Below are positions 31,101 through 46,100 of a DNA stretch of 64,000 nucleotides, one piece after another. Position 1 is the first letter of the stretch, and each line of letters begins with the position of its first letter. The DNA comes from Arion vulgaris (Eukaryota; Mollusca; Gastropoda; Stylommatophora; Arionidae). The notes below the pieces were generated by a model that was not told the origin of the DNA, did not search any database, and saw only the letters and a list, made by a program, of their open reading frames with translations. Location of the stretch: positions 27,017,897-27,081,896 of the forward strand of contig CM036758.1 of assembly GCA_020796225.1 (NCBI GenBank). Direction: 5' to 3'. Made by a program: the position numbers and the translations under genes.

Positions 31101-34100
31101 TTTATGGTAAGTGAGCATGCTTTCAGATAGGATACCTTTCTATGGTTGATTTTACAGGAGTTAACCACTATTTGTAATTTGTATGTGATCCGAGCCTAAG
31201 AGCGATTGTATGTTGTGCCAGTTATGCACCTACAAGTAGGCCAGCACATCCGATATCTGCAATGCTTTTTATTTACTATGGTAGCTTCCCTAGGCCCTAC
31301 CTCAGTCCCCTCTTACTACATGCTTTGTAGATCGCAGTGTTACTATGTTTTGTTCCCTTTGCAAGCCCCAGCAACACACTGACAAAATCAGCTTCTAAAG
31401 TAGCTGATGCTCAAATGAAGTGAAGTTCCTGTATCTTTGAAGATGCTGAATTGGGCTAGAAATCTTCACTACAGCCAAATGTTTCTTTCCCTTTGAATTC
31501 ATTGTGATTGGTAAACTATGGGTTAGGTTTCACTATAGGAAAGTGCTAACTGAATGGTATGTGAAGGCTCTTGTGTGAAACAAGAAAGTAGGTGAACTGA
31601 CAAGGACAGGATGAAACCAGTTGCAGCCTTACTTATATCACAGTTACAAAGTAGTGAAGACGCTCATGAAACTTTTTCATCTGCTCTAGTATAACCCCTT
31701 ATAAACCACTCTTTGTTATGAACTTTTTGTGTGGTGATTTTAAGCTATTTGGGTATAAATGTGATGTTTATATACATTCCAAAATAAATCATGCACATTT
31801 TCTGGTTAAATATGATAGTTTCAAACCTGGAACAGCAGCTCTGTGCTATGATTTGGAGACTAACAAGCCTTGAAATAATACACTAGATGTAAGAAACCTA
31901 CATCACAAACAACTGTGTTAATGATATCTTACTTGGGACTGTGCTACAAGGAAGAACCACAGGTCCTGCTCTGCAGACAGTGTGGAGACTTTCAAAGGTT
32001 AGTAAGAACAAACCCATACAAATGCATGCTGAAATTGGAAGTACTAGACCAAAAGGTATCACACAGCTTTACTGTAAACTCAAGTAGAATGTAATCATGA
32101 TTAAAATCACAAAGAATGATTTATATGTGACCATACTCGAGCAAGAAAACTGAGATAACATAGTAGTTAGAGTACTTGCTTCACATATGTGTGGTCAGAG
32201 GATCATAATCCACAGTGAGAGTAGAATGTTTCTAACCGTAACAGCTCTTAGGTCGACCTAATCTTAATTGGATAAACACAGGAAAGTAATGACACCTTGT
32301 GTGAAGTTTACCACATCACACATTGTGTGAAGTTTACCACATCACACATTGTGTGCCGTAGGTCAAAGAACAATACGGGTCGAACACTGATTTCTCCAAT
32401 GACTCTCAGTGTATGAAAATGAACCTATTGCTTTAAAAAAAAACATATTAGAGCAAACAAAGAAGATATAGCATATATGGATTATTAAACAATTTTAGCT
32501 GGAATCTTTTACTATAAGTATTCTTTATCATTTGTACTAAATGTTTCCAATGTTTGTTTCAATGAGAATAGCTTTATAAGACAAGTGGAGAGATAATTTG
32601 TTAATATCAAGAATATCACGTTTATATGTCACTGACTTTGGTGCCAGTCTTTCTGTAACAGCAGCAATAGAAGCTACGAATGAAGTCAGTTGGGATGCTA
32701 CAACTTTTAGATGTTGGCTTTCATGTTTTAGTCGCATCACATCTTGAAGTTGAGCTGTAGTAGGAGAAAACAGTATTTCATTACTAATAGTTACATCTTA
32801 TCATTTACACATATGTATAATAGAAATCTTCTTCTACTTTGCGTTCGTTCTTTACAACCAATTTTAATCACTCTTTGTGATATGTTTGATCTTTGCCAAG
32901 AACGTGTATACTTTGTACATTGGTTTGGTAGGCCCCTAAACGCATAGACTTCTACACATTTAAGACATGTGCATCCGATTTCAGCCAAACCTCCTTAGTC
33001 GCCTCATACAACATGAGTGGCAGGTAACAGTGGTTCTATTCTTTACACCCCAAATTTGGGCCCCGTAACCACTCTGGCGTATAATATAAATAATAAATCA
33101 ATCAGAGAGACATCAAAGCTAACAACAGAACGAATATCAAAATATGAGCAGGTTAGAACAAGTTATCATTCTGCGCCTCAGAAGAGGACAGAGCTGCAGT
33201 ATAATCAATTTCACAGTCATATATATAAAAAATTCAAGATAGTAATTCAGCAATGTGTGCATGCATCCCAGACTGCAGTGTTCAAACTCACTGACTCGGA
33301 GAAACAACATTTAAAAAAAAAACTACACAAACCTATATATGAGTTACAAAAGACAATAAACTATATTATATGCAACATTGAACAAAGCTGTGTTCAATCA
33401 ACCCAAGGAGACCAGCAGTGAGAGAAGAGTGCCAGATCCCTTGTCTCAAAAGGAGTCCACTCAATGCAACTGGTGATCACTTGCATCTGTGTTGTAGAGC
33501 AAGGATAAGAGTACTAGGGACAATAAAACTTGTCAAAATTCCCCACAATGACAATTACATATACTTCAAATAGAACGGAGATGTCCAAAAGAATAAAATA
33601 TCTCAAACCGTGTGAAAAGCACATCAACATTTCCAGCATACAAGAAAACCAACTAAAATTAAGGAGTTAGTAGTTATAAATATGCTTACAGTTTATGAAT
33701 GATTCATTTATTTCTCAATATATTTGTTTGTTTTGTAAATTTTAGGATTCTAATAACATGTTTTTATAAAAGATGGCAGCTGTTGTCATGGCAACCATGC
33801 AATTTTTTTTATGCATTAAAATAGATTTCATTCATAGCTAAACAAGCCCATTATAAAATAATTGCTCTAACTTAATTATAAAGAAATTTATTTTTTTTCA
33901 GAGTCAAACCCCTTAAACCACTGATGACATACTATCAAAATAATATCTAACCACATGAATAAAGATAAGACCAACCTTGGTACAAGTCTTGCTCATTGTT
34001 GATTCTCTCCAGACTCTCCTCCCAATGCTGGAAGAAGAAGAAGAGAAAGATGTCACATGACTTTAGCTCCAGTCAGCAGACAACATGTTACATTTATTTG

Positions 34101-37100
34101 TACAAGTTCAAATGTTAGGGACTGAATGCAATGATGATGTTGCTATCAATCAAATTTTAGGCTAATCATTTGGTATATGTTGAAAATTATATAATAATAA
34201 TTTGTCTACGTAAAATCGGCAGTAGTCAGATTTGTTACATAGGGCCTGCCTAAGTAATTTCTCCATACTGCTCTATCCTGGGCAACTCGCTCAATCTCCT
34301 CCATGGAACTGAGACCGATATTTCCTGCCCTCTCAGCAAAGTTCGTTTCAGGGTCTCCTTAGGTCGACCTCTCTGAACCCTTTGCATCCCACTTCAATGC
34401 CTGCTTTGATATTGTTGATCATTTCTCCTCAAGTGTGCCCAACATATCTCCATCTTCTCTTTCTTATAACAGTTGTCACTAGTGGTTGACCAGACATGTC
34501 TGATTTCATCACTTCTCCTGAATTTGTTCCATTTTATATTCATTATTTTTCGAGACATCTATTTTCAAATGCATTCATTGGCATGGTATTATATGCTGCC
34601 AATGAATATTTAAGGTTTAACCAAGACTTCCATTGTTGAGGCACTGATGAGCATCCTATTCATAACGATTGCTATGGTCAGTTGCCATCACTTAACATAG
34701 CACTGTTGTAGGGGCTTTGGTTAGGAAGTCAGTGCTTTTCAAGATGTTGGGTTCTTTAAACTCTTTATGTACCAGTTTCAATTTCTTAAGCTAAATATCA
34801 TTGGTGTGTAGTGGTTAGAGATGATTATTTGATTACATGTGTTTAGTTTTTAATTTGTTGCCACTTTGGACGATGATCTCGCTTCATTCTTCTTTTACTT
34901 CTTTCATAAAACTTCAATAGCAGCTTTATCTATCCACAGCTCAAGTTGTTCCACATTTGTGTGTATTTTACATGCAGAAGCTGGTGTTGACCTCATTATT
35001 CCACTAATTAGTAACAACTGATTTTCACTTCAGCGTTCCTAATGGAACATAATACTGAAATTGTTCCAAACATGATGTCCGTTTCTCAATTGTAGTTTAT
35101 GTAAGAAAGAGATTTTGATAGATTTTGGTTGTTAGCATAACCCTCAGTAACCTAGTGGAACATTATTCAATAAGACACAAGTTTGTAGAGATGGATTACT
35201 TATAACATTTCAGGAGTATAACACCTCACTGTATAGTACCCCATCTACTGAGTTATACTGTAACATGGTGCCACATTTGATTAGTCATAGGAGGAGCTGT
35301 CTAGGAAAATACTTGCTGACGTAACCAGGACAGCCAGATGGTTGGATTGAAAATCAATCAGAAGAAAACAGAAATAATGACTCAATATCGCCACCCCAGC
35401 ACTAGTCAAACTAGAAGATAAAATCCTCTGAATACAACTGCTTTCACATTTTTTCAAAGTGTTATCAGCCACGAAGAGGAGCTGGATCTGACATTAAAAG
35501 CAGATTGAGTAAGGGATGAAGTGCATTCATGACCCTTCAGACAGTCTGGAAATCAGCGTAATACAGCATCAGAACCAAGATTAATATATATATTAATATA
35601 ATGAATCATAGCTGGAACATAATACAGAGGATGGCCAAGAATAGAGAAAAATGATGTGCATTTCTTGCTGCCCTAAGCGACACAAGCTAGATAGAGAAAC
35701 TGTCAGATCTGACTCGTGCTCAAATTTAGGTTACATGTCATCTTTGTCCAGGTCAGGTGGTACTTACCTTCTCCAATAAAGGTATCTTCTGTTCTAGGAT
35801 GGTGTAGTGAGACTCCAACTGACTTTGAACATTTTCAACTCTGGAACACAGCTTCAAGACCTCTTCCCTGTTAGCCAAACATCGACGCATTGTCAAGTCC
35901 CTTTGCAACTCTTGGCACTGTGTCTTCATCTGTTCAAATCTTTGCAACAGATCCTGCGTATGAGATAAACAATGTCAGAAAATATGTATGACCCAAACAT
36001 CACAAATGTTTTTCTGCTTCTGCATATACATCATACTCGAACATTTATATTTAAAAAAAAATGTGATCAGTGTATGATTGTTAAAATCTTTATAAAGTTT
36101 ATACTGGATTAGTTTTGATATCGGCTATATCTTCTTCTCATTTGCCCGCTATGAATTCAGGTGTAGATATGACATCCAGTATGGTGCTTCTGACTGATTT
36201 TTACATGAAGGCTTGCTTTCCTTTTCATCAGTGTCCCTCGTCATTCAGGCAAGCCTTCTCCGACTTCAGAGGTGTCGGCTATATAAGACTTCACTTTTAC
36301 CTGTACATCCCCTTGAAAATTCTGCCCAAACTACTTGGCTGAAGTACAGGCTCTAAACATTGCAGCTAAGATATTAAAAAACACAAGTCAATGTCAGCAG
36401 ATTGTATTCCTCACCAATGTACTGTCGGTATTGCAAGCCCTAAATAGTGGAAAACTGCCAGAACTAAAATAAACACTAAGTGAGCTGAATACCAAAAGAA
36501 GGGTAGTGCTGCAGTGAATACCGTCACACTGTGGTATAATAAGAAACGAGAGCGCAGAAAATTAGCAAAGGAGGGGTAGCAACTTAGGAACAAAAAAATC
36601 ACTTTCCAGGAAAAGAAAACATCAATGCCATTAGAAAAGAAGATCAACAAAGAGATAATAACCACTATTGAGAAATAGTAAGACGGGTGACACTGTTTAA
36701 ACTCAGAACTAAACACAATAGACTGAACAGACACCTACACAGAGCCCCGGCAACACATGAACGTGTGAAAGTCAATTACAGAAACCTGTTCGGCTGTTAA
36801 GAATTCAATAACAGCATGCTATTTGAACTACAAATCTGAACACTCATCCATTTTGATGGGTACTGGGCAGAAATAAGTTAGGGTCTCTATGTACAAGGTC
36901 AATCATGGTGGAGGGGAGATGTCATGCATCTGTAGAGAATCAGATTTATCTCGATATGTCTGATGCTACTAAAAAATATAACAGTGGAAGCAACACTTTT
37001 CAACAGATAGTATATTTTCTAACATACCTGCTCTTGACAAATTTCTTTATAAACTATACTTAGCAAAAACATCCATAAAATGAAAATACAAATGTGCATG

Positions 37101-40100
37101 ATACGTTAGAGCAGACAGCAATTACCCACAAGACCTAATCTTAAAGTTAGATTGGACATAACAAACCACTACATTTAAGCTCCACTTGGGGGGACTGCCT
37201 AGAGTAGTTGATAGTAGCTCGGCCTGCTAGCTGTGAGACGCCTCATAGCTCGGGTTCGAACCCACTATCCGGCATTTGTTCGAGTCCCTGGTCTTACTCA
37301 GGACGATAACGTGAGTACCTCTGAAGTCGAGAAAATCTGCCTGTATGGCGAGGAATACTAATTACGAGTACATTGAGCACACGGCTGCCAGTGTAAAGTA
37401 ATTTACAATGTGCACGCTGCTGCCATTGTAAGAAATTGGAAAACGGATTTTCACGCAAAAATCAGTTTCAGAGATGAAACTCGTCTGAGTTGAAAGCGGA
37501 CGGGAAAAAAAAAAAAGCTCCACTCACACAGGACACTGCAGACAAGAACATTTTCACAGCATGTAAACTGCTCAGTCTATTGTCTTTCCCCAGGTGGATG
37601 ATGGAATTGGTTGTCACTCTTGCCATTAAGTGTAGAGGTGGGAGCTTTAATTGGTAAACCAAATTGGCCCTCAGACTCTCAAACACAATATATCAAAATG
37701 TCTACTCTTCAATGACTTGAGGTCTCACTCTTCAATGACTTGAGATCCCACACCTGACCATATGAGACTAATTTGAAGGAAAAATTGCAGAGCCCCAACG
37801 AGGACCTCCTGCTGGTGACTGGGTTCACGAAGAAGATTCATCTCGCGACTTAGACTTCTAAGCATACGAAACTGATTACAAAAAAAGTGTCACATGATAT
37901 AGTAGTATAGGGAATATGAAATCTCCATATTGTAGAACATTAAGGTACATATAATTAAACATTAGAATTCTTACATGGCACAAGAACAGACAAGAGATAA
38001 AGAAGAAACAATACCAGTGTAGCAAATGCAGTTTTAAATGGAGAGAACAGAAAAGAGGCTGCTGCTCATTAGATTAATGTAGAAGTCAATACTGATTGCT
38101 GTGAATGCAGTCAAGGTACCGGAAAATTGGAGCAACAATTTATAAATAGGAATTGGGTTTGGCTTAAATTAGTTATGACATATATGCAAAGCTCATGCCA
38201 TCGCAAATACCCTGCATTCTCAAACTCTCTGCAAGTCGCAAACTGTCCTGGCATCTATAAATTGACCTCCCATTTAGTCCATTGGTCTGCTGACATGATT
38301 AGGGGTTACCTAGGGTATGACTGCCTGGACAAGATGTCCCAGTGGTAAATGCAGTCATGCTAGAGAGAAGACAATAGATGTCAGTAGATTGACAAACATA
38401 ATAAAATCAGAAACAACAGATTACTCTTCCTTTCTTCTAAAATATTGTCTATGTATTCAATGTTATCTCTTTTATAAACCAATGTATTTGTTTGACACAA
38501 GCGAAGATTTTATTTCAGAGTGTTTCATTGGGACTACATGCCAGTGAACAAGACAGTGCCAGTTAGCTGGCACTAACAAGACCTTACTCCACCTTGAGGG
38601 GTAGCACTGAACAAATTGATACAATGTAATTTAAAAGAGGGAAGGATCTACTAATTAGATAAGGTGTAGTGCGAGATGGTCAGTGAGATTGGGTCACACA
38701 ACAGATCAGTCATATCTCAAAGGACTATGCTTAGGACAGGTAAGGTAAAGGCTTGTGTGCAAAGTGGTGATCTTTAGGGAGATAGAGCATATATTTTAGC
38801 CCTGTGCATTTGAAGATTCCACAAAATGGTGGAGAATGGTGATCCCAAGTGAAGCGCAAGGTCTTGGTTGCCAGCTCACTGAACCGTTTACATTGCGCTA
38901 ATGGTCCCTTACTGGTGGTATAAGAAAAGTAAATTATACTTAATATTAGCATAATTGTTCTCCTACCTGTTTGAGTTTGAGGTAGTGAGTGTGTTTCTCT
39001 GTAAAGGCACATACAGAAGTGGCTCAATGCTTCTGAAATAATACAAGTATCAATACATTTATTTAAAATAATTTCGAAATCAAAGAAATTGGAGACGATA
39101 AATATACAATCAAGGTTTCTGAAATTTAGTGGAACTATGGTGATATACTTGATTAACCTTTCCAAAAAATTAAACTTGATTGTGGGTGAGGTACATATAT
39201 CAACAGAGATCCTTGATAATGTAGTCGCCGTCGAGTGGTTACCGGGGCCCAAATTTGTAAGTCGTAAGAGGCGACTAAGGAGGTTTGGCTGAAATTGGAT
39301 GCATGTGTCCTAAACGTGTAGAAGTCTATGGTTTAGGGGTCCACTAAACCAATGTGCAACGATACACGTTTTTGGCACAGATCAAACATATCACAAAGAG
39401 TGATTAAAATTGGTTGTAAAGAACATACGCAAAGAAGAAGAAGATAGTGGTTAGTTCAGTTGCTTCATAAGCGTGTGTTACTTGGAGTAAATTCCCCAGT
39501 TGAAGTGGGATATTTTCATACCATAATAACTCTCATGACGACCCTGTTTCAATTCAATATAAGAGAAACACTGAGTAGTTAAAATAGCTGGTGTGATGTT
39601 GACCACATTACCTGTTGGGTGTCGATGGTCAAAGAATATGGGAATAACACAGCAGTTTCAAATATACTACATGGTATCAAATGAAAATCAAGTGATTTTA
39701 TAAAAACATATTTAAAAAATTGTATCTTTAACCCTTTGAACTCTGCCAACTATACCTTAAAACCCTCTCCCTGGGCTCCTGAGCAAAAACAGCACATATC
39801 AGAATTGTTTGAAAAACAAGATAGATTGGCAGAATTAAGTGTCCTATAATTTTGTATTTACTTACCCCATCATCTAGAGTATCCCTGCTTACTATGCAAG
39901 TCTTCCCAACATGTAGATCCTTCCTTTAGACACAGGAAACTTTGACAAAATTTGCACCAAAATTGTGTCTTCACTTTCTTGACTGGTCTGTCTTTGTAAT
40001 CCATGTTTGGAAAGTCACTGACATGTTTGTTATATTTGAACATCAGTTGGTTCAAATAATTTTTCTTCTAAATGATCATCCGACTCACTTTCGATTTCGT

Positions 40101-43100
40101 TATCAGAATAATCATATTCTAAGTCTAATTCATCTTCAGAATCATTTAAAAGAAGTTCAACAGCTTGCTCTATTGTCATCCTTTTCGAGTGACCATTTCC
40201 AAAATTTTCAGCATGTCGTTTCATCTTTTTAAAATTAATAAACAATTATCAAATCACTATGTTTCAAAACACGATGCAAACCGCCATTTAGATAAACCTT
40301 TAAGGAAGCATTTCCTGTGTTTGACGTCACACTAGTACACAAGTTATCGCTGAACACTGACAAATACGAGGAGGGTTCTCATCCCGATATGTAGGCACCC
40401 GGGTATACATGTACTAATGATAATACCGTAATATCGGTAGGGCGGGTTCAAAAGGTTAAGTGGGGATTTTGTGAACATGGCATTTAATCAAGTCAAAGAA
40501 TTAACAACCAGAGCTGACTGAGACCCTACACATCTAAATGGTGGCCTGGTTACAGCTGAATCACTGCAGATTGCTAAGCAAGTAGGGATCAAAGAGGGAA
40601 AGCTAATATGGTTTAAAAAAATACTGTTCTGGAAACAGATATCGGATTGAAAGGAACAAATAAATAATTCTTGTACAGACTGCAACACAATGAAAGAAAT
40701 ACTTTTTTTTATGGACAAACAAAGGAGATACAAATGAAGTGAAATCAGTTGCAGCCTCGGCCCAGAGAAGACTACAGATGTCATCCTGATGATCTACTAT
40801 GACCAACATTCTCAGCACACATTATGATAAAATCACTCACTTAAAGAACTCGGTTTTGTATGCTGTATCAATCTGACCACTTTGGGTTGGATGAAGTGGA
40901 TGCTGCTTCTGAATGATCGAGTTCAACCTCTCAATCAAGACCTGAGAATTATAGTATAATGTAAAACAAGTTAAGTTGTACAGAAATATTTTCATCTTCT
41001 GTATTCAGGTCGGAGGCCATACTAGATCTTCAGAACAAAATTCAGTCTACTACAGATTTTCTGCCACAGCTCTGTATCTCTTATTGGGTCTGGCTCAGCT
41101 AAGGTTTTTGCTGATTCATGACTTCTATTAACCCTCTTATTCCTAGCCCTTCAGAAAAAGTTCCTATCGAATTCCCAGGGCAAGGGGAAAAAATCCAGCA
41201 ACAATGAGAAGTGCTCATGAAATAAAATTAATAACAATACAATTTCTAATCAATATTTGTGATTTAAAGTCCAATTTACATTTAAATGGATGAGGTACTA
41301 GTTTGTAAACATGTATGTTGTCAATACCATGCAAGTTGGATGTAAAACATTATACAAGTGAAGAAATAAAAAATGAATGTCAATATTGAAAGTATGTTTC
41401 ACTCAAAATGTCAGTTTTATTGAGGATAAATGTAAATTGAAAGGTTGAAAAACAATCTCTCTAACAGAGGTTGATTTTACATGTGGGGCAGCTATCACTT
41501 GTTTCCACACACCTTCGTGGTGCAGTCATCTTCATTTAGAAACACTAACTGCGGCTCTGCATTCTGCCAAACAGTAGAGTTGAGTCAGTTGATGGTTGGC
41601 ATGAATGGAGTTGATCAGTCCCGCAGTATCTGGGAATTTATCAGTCCCAGTTCTGGATTATCAGTCTCAGTTGCCTAGTCTGCATGTTTGTATGGGCATG
41701 AGGGCCCTCATACAATCAAGACAGAGGTTCAACCTTCCACATGTCCATATTGTCCTCATGGAACGAATATGGAATTGACATTGAAGTACAAATATTTGCT
41801 GATACTTTCAAATCTACTTTTGACACTATATTTGACAAAGCAGGCACATTCAACAGTTTATCGGTAAACCAAAACATTCTGTAGTAAGGTAACTGGTGAA
41901 CCGAACATATAGTTTACATAAAGAAAGATTTTGATGTAATCAAAAGAAACAGGTGTTCATGAAGGATCTAGATTTTCCTAAATTTTCATAGAGCAAATGC
42001 GCTGGTTAGCTCTGTCCAGTTCTAAAAAATACCTCAGTAAACGTTACATCGCGCGATGCCGTAACGATGGTAATCACAAATAGAGAATATTCTGAATCTG
42101 AATCAATGTCATTTGCAGAACCTGTTTCTTCATTTAAAATTTTTCGATATTGATAGTGCTCAGCTGTTGCAATTATTCTGTCTCAACTTTACAACATGGG
42201 TGGACGGAGGGAAGCGGCGGTGTTCGCATCCATCGACAATCGTAATTCATTGTAACTAATAGTTACGCAAATCGCAGTAAACACTAGAACTAGCGTCGTA
42301 TATTTTCGCACGCAAATCTTGAATTAATTATATATCAATCCGATTTATCCACGATCTCACCAGCAAATTTCCCTCAACTGAATCATAAATCACAACAAGT
42401 TTTCCAGAAAATATAAGGACTTTTTCAAATATTCGCAGATACGAAACCAAATACACTAGAAACACATGGATTTCTAAAATGGCAGCAGCCATTATCGGCA
42501 ATGACATCAGGGCTAAATTTAGCGTGTCTATTCGCAAGGAAAGATATAGAAAAACGATTTAAAAAGGTATATACCCGCCGGACGGTAACGGCCGCTACGG
42601 GTTTATACCGATAACGGACGCATTCGGCCGCTCCAGGAATAAGAGGGTTAACTTAGACCCCAGATAAATATATGAAACATTATTTATGTAGTATGTCCTT
42701 CACAAAAAATCATTCTCACCACAGCCTGCCCGAAAGACTCTCAATCTCTTGCCAGTTCTCCTATCTCCTTCATAATAATGTTCATAGTTTCATAATGTCC
42801 TGTTGCCACTGGTTGTTTTAGTCATCCTCTGGCTCATCTTTCAGGAACCATGCCCTTCACTATTTCTATCTCGAAACTCTTGACATTCAATGTGACCAAA
42901 CTGTTTCAGTTTACAAGACATGATATTGTTTTGAGCCAATGTTCAGGTCTTGTAGGATGTTTATATTTTTTTTCTCCACGTTATTATAATAATTTGCCTG
43001 AGTGGTTACCGGGGCCCAAATTTGGGGTGAAAGAATAGAACCACTGTTATCTACCATGCATGTCGTAAGAGGCGACTAAGGAGGTTTGGCTGAAATCGGA

Positions 43101-46100
43101 TGCATGTGTCCTAAATGTGTAGAAGTCTATGAGTTTAGGGGCCAACCAAACCAATGTGCAACGTATACACGTTCTTGGCAAAGATCAAACATATCACAAA
43201 GTGATTAAAATTGGTTGTAAAGAACGAACGCAAAGAAGATTATAATAATTGTTTTTAGCAATTGTTCAAAACAATATGATTGTCTTCTTCAATGCTTAAT
43301 GAAAACTATAAAAATTGTAAGAATATTACACAAATTTAAATTTCATACAAATAAATGTATCATGAGAACAAACTTACATAAGCCAGGTCCAAGAATTCAA
43401 ACTTGTTTGCAGATCCTGAGAAAGCACTTGAGATAACAAGATGGACATGTAAGGTTGGTAGAAGTGCAGACAATGACTTCAGCTGTGATCGAAAAGCTGC
43501 CTCTTTCTCACTAAATTGACTGGAATAAATACCAAAAAATAACGATCATTACCTTATGTGTTCCACATTTGCAACTTACTTGTGAATATCAGTTTTACCC
43601 CATCAGTGATAATATCATTTGAACTACAAGTACATCTAAATACATAATAATCAGAATACATATATGATCTGTTAAAAAAAATATAGGACCTTTGTGCTTG
43701 GAAAAATACAATTAATCACCTGGAGGTCTGAAACCCTAGTATACTTCAAAGTACTCTCCTTGGGAGTGCACGTTACTTTAGCAATTGTTGGAAGCACTTC
43801 AGGCAGGCCTATTTGGGAATGGAGTTTAGCTTGGTCATCGGGATTCACATATTGTCTTCCCGTGATACAAAATGGGTCCCTTTTAGCAACATTTTCAGCT
43901 TGGGAAAGTTTTCAATCGTTGTCAGAAGGACAGTATAGATTTCATATTGACAGTTGAAGCATACCTCCTTGCAAGTATCACACAGCTCAATCAATGTTAT
44001 ATCTGGATACTGTACTTAGAATCCATAACTTTTTTTGGTGGTGGCTTTTAATGCAGACCTGTCAGTGAAGAGTCATGTCCATTCTTTGTGACAGGCATTA
44101 ATGGTTTCCAGAGATGATGCCCTCATTTGGTTGACAGGGTAGGAGAGTTTACTTGTTTCATCTTTTATTGGTTAACAAAACCAACTTCACAGCAATCCAG
44201 GCAGCAGACCAAAAACAGTTCAGTCTCTCTCAGCAGATGGGATTGAATGCTGATGATACCAGTGGCTCGCAAGAATTATTAAATATTATTTCAGAACATT
44301 TCTTTTAGCCTTAGCAACATGGAAATACAAGGAATGGGATGTATTTCATAGAATTTTGAGGTCTCTATGGAATAGATATATGATTCTCATCTCTCATTCC
44401 AACAGTATCCAGTTTACTTTCTGCTTAGAAAGATTATGCTATTTTTTCCAGTGATCTCTGATCATAATGTAAGTGAGATCAAGTCCAATAGGAGATGAAT
44501 GATACAATGTAGGTCCAGTGTTCAAGATTAGCACGTAAAAGAATCCTTGGCAGTTGAATATCAATAAAGAGTAGGCTGTAAAGTAGCTGCCCGGGCAAAA
44601 CTCATTAAAATCACATTTCTACACATTTTCAATCTTCAAAATTACAACAGGGACCCTTGTCAGTGCTACAGAATTTGTGCACTGCTACTGAGATTTTCAT
44701 GCATAAAAAATAAATTGAGCACACATGGTTATTAAACAAAGTGCAATGATGCTAGTCCTATCAATCAAGCATGGAAAAAAGCAATAAAATAAAGGCCTAA
44801 AAAAAATATTTTGGAAATAAAGAGACATGACTGTTGAAAACAACACTAGATGGAAAGGTTGAGGAAAGGAAAATATAAATGGGAAAAACATGAAAGTGTA
44901 AACAAATAAGAGACTGTAAAATGTACCATCATTAAAAGATACACAAAATATAATACAGTCAATCGTTGATGTCGAGAAGGTACTTGGTTCGATTATTAAG
45001 ATCATACAAAAATCATTGCAAATGTAATCCAGACATTTAAGAAAAACACAGCAATAGGGACCAAACCTGTCAACTTTCTGTAGCAGTAGATCCCTTGTTT
45101 CTGCCAGTTTCTCCATCAAACTGATATACAACTTTTCTATTACAGTTCTCTCATTGTCTGCATTGACTTTTATTTCCTCAAGAAGTGTCTTGAACAGAAG
45201 AACTGCATCACGAACTGAATTCTGCAACTCTCTGAAAGCCTAAAAGGCAAAAAAGAAAGTTTGATTGAAATGGCTTACAAATTCAACATGGTGATTATGT
45301 TTACTAATAAAAAATATTTACAAACTTTTGTCCTTCTTCTTCGATCCAGCGGTACATGAGCTTTTGCCCTTCGACCCAATGCTATTTAGTGGTATCTGCA
45401 TGTGTTTATTAGTTGTCTTTTGTTTCATATGTGTTCCATTTATCTGGCATTGAAGGAAGAAGGATCTTCCTGACATCTTAAGCGCTGGCAGCTTGAGAGG
45501 TGGTGGTAATTATTAACTTATAATGTATTAAAGGTACTTCCACTAACCTGAACCCTCAAATCCAACTTCTTACAGCTCTGCTTGTAGGCCGTCTCCAGGT
45601 CCAAACAGTGGCCCCGACTTTCACTGTAAGTATTCAAACAGAAATTGTTACTTGTAAGAAGAAGGTAGGAACAGGTAGCCAAGCAGTTTGTTTGTGTTCG
45701 CTGTTATCAACCAAGTTAACCACTCTATGATTAGCGTGGTTTGTGCTGAGAATGTGAGTATGTTGCATACCTATTAGGCCCCTAAAGGCAGTTATCACAC
45801 TGGTTTCTTAATCTTGATGAATTAGGTCTGGCTAAGTAGGTCTGGCTTATTTCTACCATTCAATCTTTTCAGTCAAATTTCTTTTATTTTCTGCATTGAA
45901 GATTTGTTTGGTTGCTGCTCCAAATCATCTGTGTGGTGCCGGGGCCCACAAGGGAAGCAAAGAATAGTACCACTGTGGCCTACAAGGTATGTCGTAAGAG
46001 GCGACTTCTTCTTCTTCAAACACTTCATATCTATCGCTTGTCCACCACTCTGTGTGACATGTATGTGATCTGAGTCCAAGAGCGATTATACGCTGTGCCA

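Larger units (their letters stand above)
39732..40454 (-). mobile_element. piggyBac-like element with internal deletion
   Basis: TTAA lies at 39728-39731 and 40455-40458. Ends ccctttgaactctgcc and the complement of gggcgggttcaaaagg are inverted with a few mismatches. The 723-bp element encodes only the first and last parts of a transposase (see the two entries inside), so it must be mobilised in trans if at all. Confidence 0.88.

Noticed and set aside
33017..33421. 134-residue + strand frame in RNF207 intron 12
   Set aside because: It begins in the SINE-A head and continues into unconserved AT-rich intron.
38731..39252. 173-residue minus-strand frame
   Set aside because: It overlaps RNF207 exon 9 in a different frame and runs through intron and SINE sequence. 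The exon's conserved SIEPLL reading is the real one.
44697..45066. Minus-strand extension of the frame beyond RNF207 exon 6
   Set aside because: Conservation stops at the GT donor and resumes at exon 7. The extension is hydrophobic AT-rich read-through.
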